Assembly (NCBI GenBank): GCA_026745465.1
Contig: JACYXH010000207.1
Span: 1,266,001 to 1,330,000 of the forward strand
Direction of reading: 5' to 3'
From: Lota lota
Lineage: Eukaryota > Chordata > Actinopteri > Gadiformes > Lotidae
DNA length: 64,000 bases
Shown: positions 1 through 42,867 of the stretch, piece after piece
Layout: each line of letters starts with the position of its first letter
How positions within the stretch are numbered: position 1 is the first letter of the stretch
Translations under genes and position numbers: made by a program
Notes under the pieces: generated by a model
Database searches by the model: none
What the model saw: only the letters and a program-made list of their open reading frames with translations
Told to the model about the DNA's origin: nothing

Positions 1-549
1 GAAAAAGAAAAAAAGAAACGTCTCCAAATGAACTTTGTCTTTGAGTGGGAGATGAAAAAAGATTTGTTATCTTGAGTGGCGCCGGTTGCTAACGGCGGAA
101 AGCCCGACGAGAGAGATGAATTGGGATAGAGCTAGCCGAGAGGATATAAACACCGCCCGAAGAAACAGGCCTCGCGGAGCAAGAGAAAAATGAGCAGCTC
201 TTTGACGTAATATTCAACTTCCTTCTTTCTTTCTTTCCTGTGGGCGCTTTATTGGACAACACATCCTTGACAACTTTCTTGGTGGCAATTGGGAAAAGGG
301 GACGTTGCAAAGGAGGGACGCCATGCTGTTCAGAGGGAGAATACGTCGTCATGACAGATTTGTTTGTGCGCCGCGCATCCGTCCGCATCATGTAGCGAGT
401 CCTTCATTTATTATGTCAACGTGTTAGAAAGGTCTACGCCGCGTGTGTTCTCGCAGTCAGCAAACTATTTTGGATCATTTTCAACCACAGAGAAAGAGGA
501 AGAAACAACAAGGACAAAACTTTGAGTGTGTGTGTGTTGCCGTGGTTAC

Positions 550-11666
<11,117 letters not shown>

Positions 11667-11925
11667 GTCCACGGGTTTAAATATGCCGTTGAGGGGTGAC
11701 CAGGTTAATAAGCCGGGGGACTGTGAAGTGACTGTTCAACTGAAAGCCAAGAGAAAAGGCTGAACACCGCTGAACACACACGTTATACCGGAAGAACCAC
11801 CACACAAACACACACACACACACGTCAAAACCGTTACTTTTCCGGGTCCATTGGCAGAAAGGAATGGAAGTGGACGGAGCAGCTTCTTGAGCGCGTAGAC
11901 AAATTGAATGGATGTCTTCCGGTGC
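11667..11925 (-). promoter_or_regulatory. snd1: snd1 proximal promoter / 5' UTR region
   Basis: Upstream of the snd1 ATG there is no TATA box in snd1 orientation, but there are ETS-type cores: CCGGAAG on the plus strand at 11788-11794 and CTTCCGG at 11916-11922. An inverted CCAAT box (CCATTGG) is at 11848-11854. This arrangement is typical of TATA-less housekeeping promoters. The transcription start cannot be placed from sequence alone. Confidence 0.5.
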
Positions 11926-12546
11926 AAGAGGTGCGACACGTCAGCATAGTATTAACCCAACACAGGACAGCGTCATTCATACGGTTTGGCCGGGAAATGC
12001 AGAGCATCTCCCCTGCCACTGGCTAGATCTCTTTTAACAATAAATATTATATTAAAAAGGGAAATTATTGTGAAATACCAGACTCAATTTAATTTACTTG
12101 TAAAATGTAGGCCTACACACTAACTGTAGCCTAATATTAAGTGGCACATCTAATTTAATATCTATAAATTATATCGAATTACAATGTATAATATTAACAC
12201 ATTTATATATTTTTACAATATCTAGGGGCTCAAATTGCTCGTTTAGCCTTAGCTCAGGTTGAACTTAATGGTATTGGCATTACATTTTGCACATATAGGC
12301 CTTTTAGGTGAACTGCATCTTAGGCAAGTTTCGCTTTGATGGATAAATATTTTTCTTCGGCCTATATGCCATTCTAGAAATAGGTTGGCCTAAAAAATAT
12401 ACGATATAATACAATACACAAATTATACATTAATGTAATGCTCCATTGCAAATTATTCCAGGACTCCCTCATGATCAAAGCCCGTCAACAAAATAATTTT
12501 ACATTTTATTGAATGTATTTAATGTATTTATTATTATTTAAATGTA

Positions 12547-12548
<2 letters not shown>

Positions 12549-12632
<84 letters not shown>

Positions 12633-12674
12633 GTGGTGGGGGTGGGGGAGTAGGGGAGGGGTTGGGGGGGGGGG
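12549..12674. repeat. GT microsatellite followed by G-rich tract
   Basis: GT units to 12631, then GGGGGTGGGGG-type sequence and a 10-base G run. Between snd1 and pax4. Confidence 0.95.
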
Positions 12675-12914
12675 TTATACACTCAACATCAGAGTTTAGA
12701 TGTCCGTTTCTTGTTAGCAGTATAATGAAAAATAAAGCCAAATATCATGGCTGAAACCTTTGGTTCAGATCCATCATAATTTATTTTTTTCCATTTACTT
12801 ATTTATTCCTTTATGTTGAATGTCTCTTCAATTAGAACGCTTTTTTCTAAACATGAATCCCTAGTCTTCCAACGCAGCTCGTGCGTAAGACTGGAATAGT
12901 ATCCATCCACGTCT

Positions 12915-12917
<3 letters not shown>

Positions 12918-13002
<85 letters not shown>
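12918..13002. repeat. AC microsatellite (about 42 units)
   Basis: Between snd1 and pax4. Confidence 0.96.
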
Positions 13003-13004
<2 letters not shown>

Positions 13005-14957
13005 CATGACGCATGAACCGTCCAAGCAGTGCATTTATTTTAGACATGAAGGCTAAGTGTTGTGAGTATTTTAATTATGTCACACAGAAGTGCGCATTTT
13101 TGTTGTATATTGATACTTAATACTATTTTCGAGGAAAAAACGGCCTCTTCCAACAGAAGTAGCTACAAGATGGGGGTCTAATTTCTTTAACCGTTATTTT
13201 CGGGATTGATCCATTACGTTTCACATAGACATAATTATGTGCAAATAGAACTATGTGTATTCTATTTATCAAACAGGAAACATTGGATAATAGAGTCTTC
13301 AGGGCTCGGATAAGGGCCAATGCCCGTAGGGTGCCGAAAATTTCTACAACTTCGTCTACCAATTTTGTAGCCTACCCAATATGGTACTAAACTGAAGTTA
13401 GTGTTGTCTAGGGTTAGTATTTACAGTTGTTTGAGTTTCCTCTCAACAACCTGGATCATTATTGCGACCACTTGGCTGAATGTCAGCCAATAGTGGGCAG
13501 CCAATGGATGCAAACCTCATATAATACTTCTCTCTTTTTTTTTTTATTCAAGATATACAATCTCAAAGTCAAAGAAAATGTAAAAAAAATCCTCGGTGTA
13601 TATATCGTGGTAAAATGCGAAGTTGTAGAACTATTACAACGACAAACTACATTGCGCACGTGACAACTTCGTGCGCATTGGATAGGTTTATGGCACTTCT
13701 TTACGCGGGTAAAATAGTCGTATTTCTCCATTGCTCTGGGTACGAGGACGCGTAAATATACGCGTGAGAGTCAAAAAACGAATGAATAAGAAGTAACTTA
13801 AGACCGGGCCCCTATTAATATGCTGAAAGAAGTACACAAAATAACTCGCCATCTTATTTGGTAAGCTCAAATTACGTTTACGCACAGCAGTCCGTGTTGT
13901 CCTACTATTTTTAAGTCCACGACGCAAGTGTTTTATCAGCTTGTGGTTTTATACGAAGCTCGTTCAATTAAGCACTATAAATGTATAATCCTGTCAACCA
14001 ATCGGTAATAAATAAGTAGGCTGGCTGTATTTGTCTTCTCTCTGAGTTGGCAAGGAGACGCTGGTGTCCAAATTGGCTGGACGCTGTGCAAGCTCATTTA
14101 TTGGACACTGTATTATTGTCAGTTAACTTGTGGGTTAATGTATAATTTGTGCCATATGGCATTCTAAAATCTAAAATCCAAGCCTTATATGTGTTGGTGG
14201 CTCTTCGGTCTTTGTGGACCAAACTAATGATATTCAATTAGTCATTAAACAGGCCACAAGACGAGGCCTGTATGGGTTTCAGATAGGCTAATATTTACTC
14301 GTCAAATATTCCCTTTGAAACGTTTACAACGCCTTTTATCTACAGGCTGAGCAAGGAACATCTGTGAGGTTTTTCTGCCTCCCCATTCTGAGTGAACGAG
14401 GTCCTACAATTGGTCCCCTTGCCTTTCGAGTATTCCAGTCTATTTGTTCACGCTCGAAAGAAAATGTAATAAAGAGAGACTGCGTGATGGATTTATGATT
14501 GATCAAAAGCACTATAGGCCTACCATATGGCAGTCGCCATCTGAACAGATTTCCAAATGTTTGTTTTATGAAAGTAGACTCAATCGTTTTAATCTGAACC
14601 ACTTACATCGGGAAAAGATGCTCGCGTCACGTGCCCCAAATGTCTTTGAAGCTGGAGAGACGTGTTGGGCATGGCATGTGTTTAAGGAAAACTGTCCATT
14701 TTACGATTTTTGTGAGCCAAATAAAGATATAAACATGGTCCTAATTAAAAGTGCATTAGTGCTGGTGTGTCGTCTCTGGCATGTATCGGCGACTGGGGTT
14801 AAATTTATGGAATTATTTCCCTATTTGATCCTCGGAAGCACGCAGGCCACATATGATTAAACAACGCCATTTAGTAGTGTGTAATACAACTAAACAAATG
14901 TCTTTCTTTGGATATCCAAAGAGCCAGAGTTCCTAGATTTATATGTATGCTATGCAA

Positions 14958-15005
14958 TATTTACATTTGGGGAGTTCAGGCCCCCGCGTCATCAGGCCTA
15001 TAAAG
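14958..15005 (+). promoter_or_regulatory. pax4: pax4 core promoter candidate (TATA box and forkhead-like site)
   Basis: TATAAAG is at 14999-15005, about 215 bases before the pax4 ATG, which would put transcription start near 15030. TATTTAC, a forkhead-type core, is at 14958-14964. Both are short motifs; the TATA box is plausible because of its distance to the gene, the forkhead site is only suggestive. Confidence 0.45.
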
Positions 15006-15217
15006 TCAATGCTGTCCAGCGTACTTCCTGTCGATGCTTTCAGCCACAAGCGTTTGGACAATACCCCTCTTGCGTAAAAGTAGACTAGCAAGATATTGGT
15101 TTACGCATTGGCATCATTTCTTAAGCTACAACTTAAGCTACAATTGACTACGTTTTTCTTTCATTTTTAATCAAGTATATCTGCAAAATCGTGAGAAACG
15201 TGGACATTTGCGGAAAT

Positions 15218-15236
15218 ATGGATTTACCAATGGCAG
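15218..15236 (+). CDS. pax4: pax4 exon 1 (residues 1-6)
   Basis: Short first coding exon, ATG GAT TTA CCA ATG GCA G, followed by GTTAAT. Phase 1 fits the next exon. A second in-frame ATG (residue 5) would give almost the same protein. Confidence 0.75.
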
Positions 15237-17825
15237 GTTAATTACTCTTTTTGCTTATTATGTCATAGCCAAATTATAGGACAACAATAGCATTGTATGG
15301 TCAATTCAGGTCCTGGCTATATGCTTTTTTAAATGGTTTTGCTATAATCAGCAGATCTCTTCTATGCGCAAACATGATTGTTTTTTCGTCTGATAGGTAG
15401 TGGATCTGTAAATCAGCTTGGAGGAACATTTCTCAACGGCCGGCCACTGGCACCTTCCAAGCGAAGGAAAATCATTGACCTGGCGTCACAGGGCGTGCGT
15501 CCGAGCGAAATCTCCAAAATTATCCGGGTGTGAAAAACATTATTCAACCATGCATGTATCAGATATTACAGTTAATAGGTCCCCTGAGCGCAATAAGAGC
15601 CCTTTTCCAATTTCATATGCTAAGTATTGTTCCACTCTAAACTTCTAACAGGTATCAAATGGTTGCGTCAGTAAGATTCTGAGTCGGTTTCAGAAAACAG
15701 GACTACTCGATCCGAAGGCCATTGGAGGCAGCAGACCTCGGCTCCTCACCTCGGAGGTCGTCGCTAAAATCATTCAGTGCAAGAGGAAAAACCCAACCAT
15801 TTTTGCCTGGGAAATCCGTAAAAAGCTCGCAACTCAATGCATCTGTAAACCGTCCCAAGTTCCCAGTGTAAGTGGGGTATTTTTTATATATATTATTATT
15901 ATTTTTTGTTCTGCAAATCATGGTGCACATATTTTTAATCAAGTTTTCTTTTTAGTTCTAAAATATTTGAATACCTTTTCACTCTCAGGTGTCCTCTATC
16001 AATCGCTTTCTAAGAAAACTCCATTTTGATCAGGGCCCGATGTGCATGGAAATCAATGCGCTCAACGGAGCCCATCCAGGTAAGTGGAATCACGAGGCGC
16101 ATGAGTAGATGCGGTCAATCACCAAATAAAATCGTTACCCATTTGGTTCGCAGTCTGCATTTCACCTTAGTTTAGTTTTTATAGACTTTAGATTAGTTTG
16201 AAAGCGTCAACTCTTTCTTTTTCAACTCTTGGACTCTAGACTCGATCACAGACCAGGCGTGTGAGCAAGAGGCATGCAGTGATAATTGGAAACGCAAAGA
16301 CTCTCTGAACCAGAACCGCACTACTTACACCCCGGAACAAACCAACGCATTGGAGCAAGGTCATTTCTAGTGTATTCTATACTATATTATTCTATTCCGT
16401 TCCGTTCCGTTCCATTCTATTAATTATATTCTACTAAATGCTTTTTTCTTTTTTTTATATTACGTTTTCCCTCAACTGTAGCGTTCTCTCAGGGTCAATA
16501 TGCAGATATGTACACAAGGGAGAAACTATCAGTGAAAATACACCTTCCTGAGGATAAAATAAAGGTAAAGTGTCATAAACATCAACCTGCAGGTTGCTTT
16601 GTCTTCTTTTGGGTCTGTTTTCTGATTCTCTCCCAATTTCCCCCAAGGTTTGGTTCTCAAACAGACGCGCCAAATGGAGAAGAGAGACAAAACATCAGGA
16701 AAAGTCACAGAGTAATTGTGTGTTTGTGTGCGTGCGTGCGTCCGTCCGTCTGTCTGTCTGTCTGTCTCCGTCTGTGATACAGAGAAGGAGAACAACAGAA
16801 CATATTTGTAAGACCACAACGATATATGTATGAGTGTATTATAAGTCATCATTCAACTGCAATTACATCAAATGAATGACCACTCTAGGAAATTAATATA
16901 ATGACATAATCACATTACCTCAATGACATGACTTTGATTGTCTCTACCACCAACAGCTGCATCTTCGCATCATAACGTGGATTTGGTTCAGAGGAATTCC
17001 ACTGGGGTACACAACACCACATCTCAACAGGTACGCTGTTGTTGTGTCGGACAACACTTCAGCGATACATATTCCTAAAAGATTGCATACTGATTTAGTA
17101 GCCTATAATACATGTTGACTACAGATGGTGAAAATATCATAAATGGCTTAAATCTGAATTATTTTCTCGTCTAGACCACGCTGAGGGAGATGAAAACCTC
17201 TCACACGCTGGGAACTCGTGAGACCAGAGAATCACTTGCGTGGAAGACTCTCACCAACTATCATCTGCTGAGGAAGAAATGTGAGATGCATTTTATTAGA
17301 AATTCCTCTTCTTTAGAAATGTAAATGTTCACAATCACACGCAATTTATAAATAGTTGTATCTTATTTGAAACTGCCTGATGTGTATACTTACTGTGCCT
17401 GTATTCATGCACAATAGTATTGAATTTCATTTCATTATATATTATGTATTATATATTGATTATATATTAAAATTATTATTATTTTATCTCTTCTCATTTA
17501 ATCTCCCCTCATCCCTTCAGGTATGGGTGATTACGAACACCTCACACCTGTTACGATGCCATCTCCATCCCCCCAAATATACCACAACAAAGGTTTTCCA
17601 TCATCACTCACCATGAGCGAGAATAATCCATCCTGTCGCCATGCAGAGAGATACACCTGGCCAGACGGCCACCATTACACAGGTGCAAATACACTCCTTC
17701 CATTTACCTACAATATGACCCAGTGCTGGAACCCGCAAGGAGCAGATTTTTCATTGGTTCCCTGCCCAACCAATGAGGGGCTCCGCTTGGCTCAGCATCA
17801 GGACATGGTGTATGAGTTAATTTGA
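15218..17825 (+). CDS. pax4: pax4, paired-box and homeodomain transcription factor (complete, 10 exons)
   Basis: Ten exons join in frame to 402 residues. The paired domain (about residues 8-135) contains [37 protein letters not shown] and [13 protein letters not shown]. The homeodomain (175-234) runs from LNQNRTTY to RRAKWRRET and has Ser at homeodomain position 50 (WFSNRR), typical of PAX proteins. There is no octapeptide. PAX4 rather than PAX6 is indicated by strong divergence in both domains, the short linker and the position next to snd1, as in other vertebrates. PAX4 is a repressor-type DNA-binding factor of beta and delta endocrine cells; in fish it is also reported in pineal or retina. 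The C-terminal part (235-402) is longer than in human PAX4 (about 350 residues total). All introns are GT-AG. Start chosen because MDLPMAG leads straight into the paired domain. Confidence 0.93.
15397..15527 (+). CDS. pax4: pax4 exon 2, paired domain N-terminal subdomain
   Basis: 131 nt, phase 1 to 0, encoding [20 protein letters not shown] and [18 protein letters not shown]. The donor after CGG matches the conserved PAX intron before [10 protein letters not shown]. Confidence 0.93.
15652..15867 (+). CDS. pax4: pax4 exon 3, paired domain recognition helix and linker
   Basis: 216 nt, phase 0 to 0: [45 protein letters not shown], ending SQVPS. Borders match the PAX4/PAX6 exon pattern. Confidence 0.94.
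15989..16079 (+). CDS. pax4: pax4 exon 4, end of paired domain
   Basis: 91 nt, phase 0 to 1, starting [17 protein letters not shown] and ending ALNGAHP before GTAAGT. Confidence 0.92.
16240..16359 (+). CDS. pax4: pax4 exon 5, linker and start of homeodomain
   Basis: 120 nt, phase 1 to 1; ends [16 protein letters not shown], helix 1 of the homeodomain. Confidence 0.92.
16482..16564 (+). CDS. pax4: pax4 exon 6, homeodomain helices 1-2
   Basis: 83 nt, phase 1 to 0: [19 protein letters not shown] then IHLPEDKIK. The intron before VWFSNRR is at the same place as in PAX6. Confidence 0.93.
16648..16711 (+). CDS. pax4: pax4 exon 7, homeodomain recognition helix
   Basis: 64 nt, phase 0 to 1: [19 protein letters not shown] and SQ. 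The donor is A|GTAATT and the intron opens at once into a GT/GTCT repeat. Confidence 0.9.
16717..16768. repeat. GT / GTGC / GTCT repeat at pax4 exon 7 donor
   Basis: Starts a few bases inside intron 7 and shifts from TGTG to GCGT and then GTCT units. Confidence 0.9.
16957..17030 (+). CDS. pax4: pax4 exon 8, C-terminal region
   Basis: 74 nt, phase 1 to 0, between AACAG and GTACGC; encodes [20 protein letters not shown] and TTSQQ. No known motif; accepted because phase and both splice sites fit neighbours. Confidence 0.75.
17175..17280 (+). CDS. pax4: pax4 exon 9, C-terminal region
   Basis: 106 nt, phase 0 to 1, between TCTAG and GTGAGA; encodes a polar segment ending in [10 protein letters not shown]. 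No known motif. Confidence 0.75.
17521..17825 (+). CDS. pax4: pax4 exon 10, C-terminal exon with stop
   Basis: 305 nt ending in TGA at 17823-17825. Encodes [19 protein letters not shown] onward and ends [10 protein letters not shown]. Rich in Pro, Ser, Tyr and His, as expected of a PAX C-terminal regulatory tail. An internal intron cannot be excluded, since GTGCAA follows TACACAG near 17680. Confidence 0.8.
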
Positions 17826-18231
17826 TTGCTCCAGATATATATATATATATTTGTTTTTGGTCAAGTGACCCTCATACTTTAGTTTGCCATACTTGGCGGT
17901 TCAAGACAGACCAATAGTCAGACTGTGAAACTGAAACTAAAACTAGTTAACTTGTTTTACCCTCTCAGTACACAGTGTCACTTTTTAGTTCGACATCAGC
18001 TCTTAAACAAGGTTGGGTCCTGTAGTAGTACGTAGTCTCAAGTGGTACCCAACTCAATAATAACGTGCTAAAAGGCCACTGAGACATTTTCGTCAGTAGA
18101 GGGAGACAAAGTACAGGAGTGGAATTGTACCTTTAGAAACCGTATTTCCTCATCTCTCCTCCATTCTTCTAATGCACTGTGGTTTCATCCTTCATCCTTT
18201 TGTTTCTATGTTTGACTAATGAGTACTTTTT

Positions 18232-18237
18232 AATAAA
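18232..18237 (+). terminator. pax4: pax4 polyadenylation signal candidate
   Basis: AATAAA about 410 bases after the pax4 stop codon. It is the first clear canonical signal seen downstream on this strand. Confidence 0.55.
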
Positions 18238-19639
18238 CAAAAAAACATTACTTAACTATCTTTTGGATTCTGATAATTCTGGAAACTTCCAGCTCTAACA
18301 TTTTGTAGTCACTCCAACATTGAATGATCAGCCTCGCGTGGAGGTCTCTTTGGAATAGAGCATCTTTAAAAAAAAAGACTTAAAGTCAAATATAGATGTA
18401 AATAAGGGAGAGCAGCAATATTGAGTGATGTTTAGTAAAGACTAACACTTTGCATACTAAATGATGAAACATGGATGTAATTTAAAACAGGGCATATTGA
18501 TTCTATCCCATGCCCAAGCTCTTCGCCTCTAAGCTCTGAATGTACAATGCAGAAATCCACTGAGGAAATATTTCCTAGAGAACATATTTTTCTTCTCCAT
18601 CAAACCACTCAAAAGGAAAAATCATAAAACATAGCTTCAAAAAGTGTAAACATGATCTGATATCAGGGTCTGCTTGGCATACATTTTTATGACAGCTCAG
18701 AGCACAGAGCGATCAAGTTCCTTCATATACTTTTACAACTGTGATGAGGCCAGAAGCCTCGAGGGCTGCGATCTGATTGGCCACAAAGGGATCACAAGGC
18801 TGAGAGCTTGGTCAGCACACGCACTGGAAAATAAAAATACAGAAAACGTTTTCTTTATAGTTTATAATAATACTTTCATGTTCTGGAGTATCTTTGGCAG
18901 TCTTTTGGATACAAGCATTGGGTCGTGATTTATAACATCAAACAAATCCCAACTTCAGATACTGAGGGCTTGGACTTTTGGGAGGGTGGGGAGGGTAACT
19001 GGTGTCGCTCCCAAAGAACACAGGGCCTTGACTTAATGTGACTTTTTTGTCACAGATATACATATTCCAGCACGAGCGTGTTAATATACAACAGAAAATC
19101 CTATCGAGGAACAGAATGTTGGTGCTTTTCCTCAAACCCTTATCTGTGTTTAAATATATTATAGCAAAATGATCCGATATGCTGAACAATATCACTTTAC
19201 TCGACCTAAACGGTTTTAAAGATAGCCCACTGTGCTTTCAGCTTTTGGCTCTTTATGATATTTATTTTGGCTTGATTTGCCCCAGTTAACGTTCCAGTAT
19301 ACTGGTCTTAGGTTGTAGCCTACTCTCTTCATACTTGGAAATACAATCTTACAAAGATTTATGCTTTTACTATTCAATGCTTTACTTGAATATCCTTAAC
19401 AGTCAATATAATGAATATTGACACGGTACATTATCATAAGAGAAAGCTTTACAGGCACGCCCACGCCCACCACCCCTGTATATAGAAAGAATGACAGACA
19501 GACAGACAGACAGACAGACAGAGAGAGACACAGAGACACAGAGACACAGAGAGACTATATAAAGCCAGAAAAATTACATTGTAGATGGATGGTTTATGAA
19601 CTGTAAATCGTTACAGAGCGAGAGAGTTATCTGAAATGA
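18238..19639. other. Short intergenic region between convergent pax4 and hgf
   Basis: AT-rich, no coding exon recognised. Contains a GACA tetranucleotide array at 19493-19520 followed by a GACACA-like stretch. May include the distal end of the hgf 3' UTR. Confidence 0.5.
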
Positions 19640-20998
19640 TTTATTAAAATGGGAATATAACAAAGGGAAAGAAACAACTCACTAACACAAAATAGCAGCT
19701 GTTATAGAGTTTCCAATATACAAAAATACAAATAAACAATACATAGAGTTTGAAAACACTCATAACATTTACAAAATTACAATTGTATTTTACATAATGT
19801 GTTACAGTATTTACATGAATTAAATAACAGGAATCTTCCTCCCCAAAAATATAGTTGGAAAAAAAAAGAGCAAGGAGTTTCAAATACATACGTCATCAAA
19901 CATCTTGGAACATTATTATTCTGTATGACCTACACGCACTTGACATGTAGTGACACATAACTTGACATTCTTTAGTGTATACATTGCGCCTCTTTCGGCT
20001 GTAACTTACCTCCTAAATAACGGCCAAGATTTTATGTTGCCTTAGGTACTACAATTTGCAGGATTTTATCAGAGATTCAACACCTCCTCCAGGTATACTT
20101 AAGGCAACATATTTGTACAAAATGTTTTGTCATATTCTAATCCCAAAAGCAAAATCACATAATTCTTTTTCAGGATAGGAATTTCACAGTCCCAGTTGTA
20201 CATTGTAAATGTATCCTCTACTTTATGACTTGTTTTTCTTTCCGATTTTATGTGACATTCAGATTTACCTGAGGAAATTACAACAACCAAGGGAAAATTA
20301 AATCTGATTTTACTGCCAAAATAAGCATATCGTCCATTATTATTCAAAAGATTTTTGCCCAATAAGCCTTCTCCCCTATCCTTTAGTGTGATAAATATTG
20401 AATATTACATTAGTAAGGCTGTTAACAGAAACAAATATGCAGACTAGTGGTGGTTGAGCCCTTCACAACACAAACAAAATCACCAAATCATTTAAGATGG
20501 CCAAACCCTCTAAGCAAAAGAAATAAGATAGAAATAAATATAGCTACATTTACGAGCCACCGATCTCTTCAAATACAGAAGAGGATCAGAAGCAATATGT
20601 TTCTAACTGAGCCAAATATATTCCAGATCTATAAGACCCATAAAATATTAGAGCGTACCAGAAACATATTCAATACATCTGCAGTTATATACAAACGGAG
20701 CCCCTTTGCACTACCTTATGTCTTTACTGACCACACACAGCCCACCAAGGGCCAGAGTTCCCTCCAAACAGGAGACTTAATAGCCATGTTATACTTGGCA
20801 TGGCGCTTCACTTCCCCCATGCTAAATCTGTATAGTATTGTCATTCTGAGCAGTTTAGCCATTTCTAGTTTAATCGCCCTCCTCAGTGGAGGGAAACTAA
20901 AATCACAGCTAAGTCAGGGGAGAATTTAGCGTAGCTACTCAAAGTTATTGGTATTACAAGTGGGCTGTTGGCGTAGCACTGTATTGTTGTAAGTGTAA

Positions 20999-21210
20999 GG
21001 ACACTTAGTAAGTATTTGGTAGGAAAATGCGCCTACCTAAAATATCTTTAAAGAATTAATAGCTAAAACCTTATTTTTGTATTAGGACACTTGGTAAGTA
21101 TTTGGTGACAAAATGTTCCCACAATATCGTGAAAGATTGAACAGCTCAAACCATCTTTTTTCGCATAAGGGCACTTGTTAAGTATTTGGTAACAAAACAT
21201 TCTGCAACAT
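20999..21210. repeat. Degenerate 84-85 bp tandem repeat, about 2.5 copies
   Basis: Copies begin with AGGACACTTAGTAAGTATTT at 20999, AGGACACTTGGTAAGTATTT at 21084 and AGGGCACTTGTTAAGTATTT at 21168; spacing is 85 and 84 bases. Each continues with a GGT..AAAA block and, in the first two, an A-rich tail containing an AGCT(A/C)AAACC element. It lies in the presumed hgf 3' UTR. Confidence 0.85.
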
Positions 21211-21887
21211 AAATTCTACCCCCCCCCCCACCCACCCATGTTACTTCAGGAGGAAAAATCGGTGTGTTCGCAGTCCAGTTAAACGCCCAGTGAATACCAT
21301 CTAAGTTGGCTGGTATTTGGATTTCATCTATATTATTATTATTCAAGTATTCTCCAGGAAACACACAGTCACAGGTAGCATTCCCACACCGTCTTCTGTT
21401 AGCATGGATTCAGAGTTGTTTTTCCATAAAATACAACTGATGCACTTGCCAGGTGCCCGGGGCGAGACCGATGCTTGTAAAAAAAGACCTGCAACTCCCC
21501 AACTGTGTGGTCAAATAGAGGCCCCCGTCCAAACTTGGTACGATCTCCTTGCCTGGATCCAACAAGTCCAAACCGCTGAACTCTTGTCCTCTGTCTGATG
21601 ACTTGTTGGGGCCATTAAAGATCCTAATATGGCCCCCCTGTTCCTCTGTCATGCCGGTCCCATGGTGCCCACAGGGCCCAGTGGTCTTGTTATCCATCAA
21701 CACTGGAGAGACGCAGGAATTTATTAGCGTTGCTTTGTTTTGGTTTCTTTTCGGCCCCTTGACCACCCCTCGCGAGCGCTTCTCTCCCTCCTTCCTTCTT
21801 CCTTCCTTATTTCCTCGCTTCCCTGTGCAGCAACGGGATTCGTGTCACACCGCACCACACGCCGACTCGGACCACGCAGACGGCCCG

Positions 21888-21913
21888 CCCCCCCCCCCCC
21901 CCCCCCCCCCCCC
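21888..21913. repeat. Poly-C run (26) just downstream of hgf stop codon
   Basis: 26 consecutive C on the plus strand, so a G run in the hgf mRNA starting 9 bases after the stop codon. Confidence 0.95.
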
Positions 21914-21921
21914 ACCCGCTC

Positions 21922-42415
<20,494 letters not shown>

Positions 42416-42800
42416 GGCTGACCACAGGGATTAAAAATAATAATAATAATCCAAACGACGCGCAATTTATGTGACAATAATCCGAGTCCAGAGTTGGTGG
42501 TGGGGGAGGAAAAAGTACAGGGACCTTCCAATCTACCAGAGATGCCCACTTTATTTTAACAAGAGCCTAAAGGTCCTGACTTCGACTTGCAATTCCCTTT
42601 TCTAACACCGTTTTCCCCTCAGTGGTTTATTGGGCTGATCCCGGTTTTCTTTTCTTTTTTTTACCGCATAACTCTCGCGCTCCTGGCAATGCTTTTAATC
42701 CCTTGTTTTGCGCTCCGGTTTAGAGAGTGCATGACATACATCTCAGTGTCGGCCTTTCTGTGGAGTCGGTCCTGATGATAAAGATTGAGGGGGAGAAGAG

Positions 42801-42827
42801 GGTGTGTGTGTGTGGGTGTGTGTGTGT

Positions 42828-42858
<31 letters not shown>

Positions 42859-42867
42859 GGGGGGGGG
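42801..42867. repeat. GT array followed by poly-G run
   Basis: About 400 bp upstream of the hgf start codon; G run of 26. Confidence 0.94.

Larger units (their letters stand above)
12020..14950. other. Intergenic region between divergent snd1 and pax4
   Basis: No coding exon was recognised. It holds an AT-rich part (about 12030-12540), a GT microsatellite with adjoining G run (12549-12674), an AC microsatellite (12918-13002), then about 1.9 kb of mostly unique sequence before the pax4 promoter. The unique part is the natural place for pax4 enhancers, but no specific element can be claimed. Confidence 0.6.
19640..21921 (-). other. hgf: hgf 3' UTR (inferred extent)
   Basis: About 2.3 kb of AT-rich sequence after the hgf stop without coding signature. 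On the minus strand an AATAAA lies at 21725-21720 (proximal, about 200 nt after the stop) and another at 19645-19640 (distal). Long AU-rich 3' UTRs are usual for HGF. Which signal is used is not visible. Confidence 0.45.

Noticed and set aside
13630..13690. Small inverted repeat GCGCACG...CGTGCGC upstream of pax4
   Set aside because: Only 8-bp arms; expected by chance in a window of this size.
14444..14860. Plus-strand open frame of 138 codons just before pax4
   Set aside because: No family resemblance and it ends before the pax4 TATA box. No splice site links it to pax4.
20447..20929. Plus-strand open frame of 160 codons
   Set aside because: It lies opposite the presumed hgf 3' UTR, is low in recognisable motifs and rich in Lys, Asn and Ile as expected from AT-rich DNA. 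No splice or promoter context.
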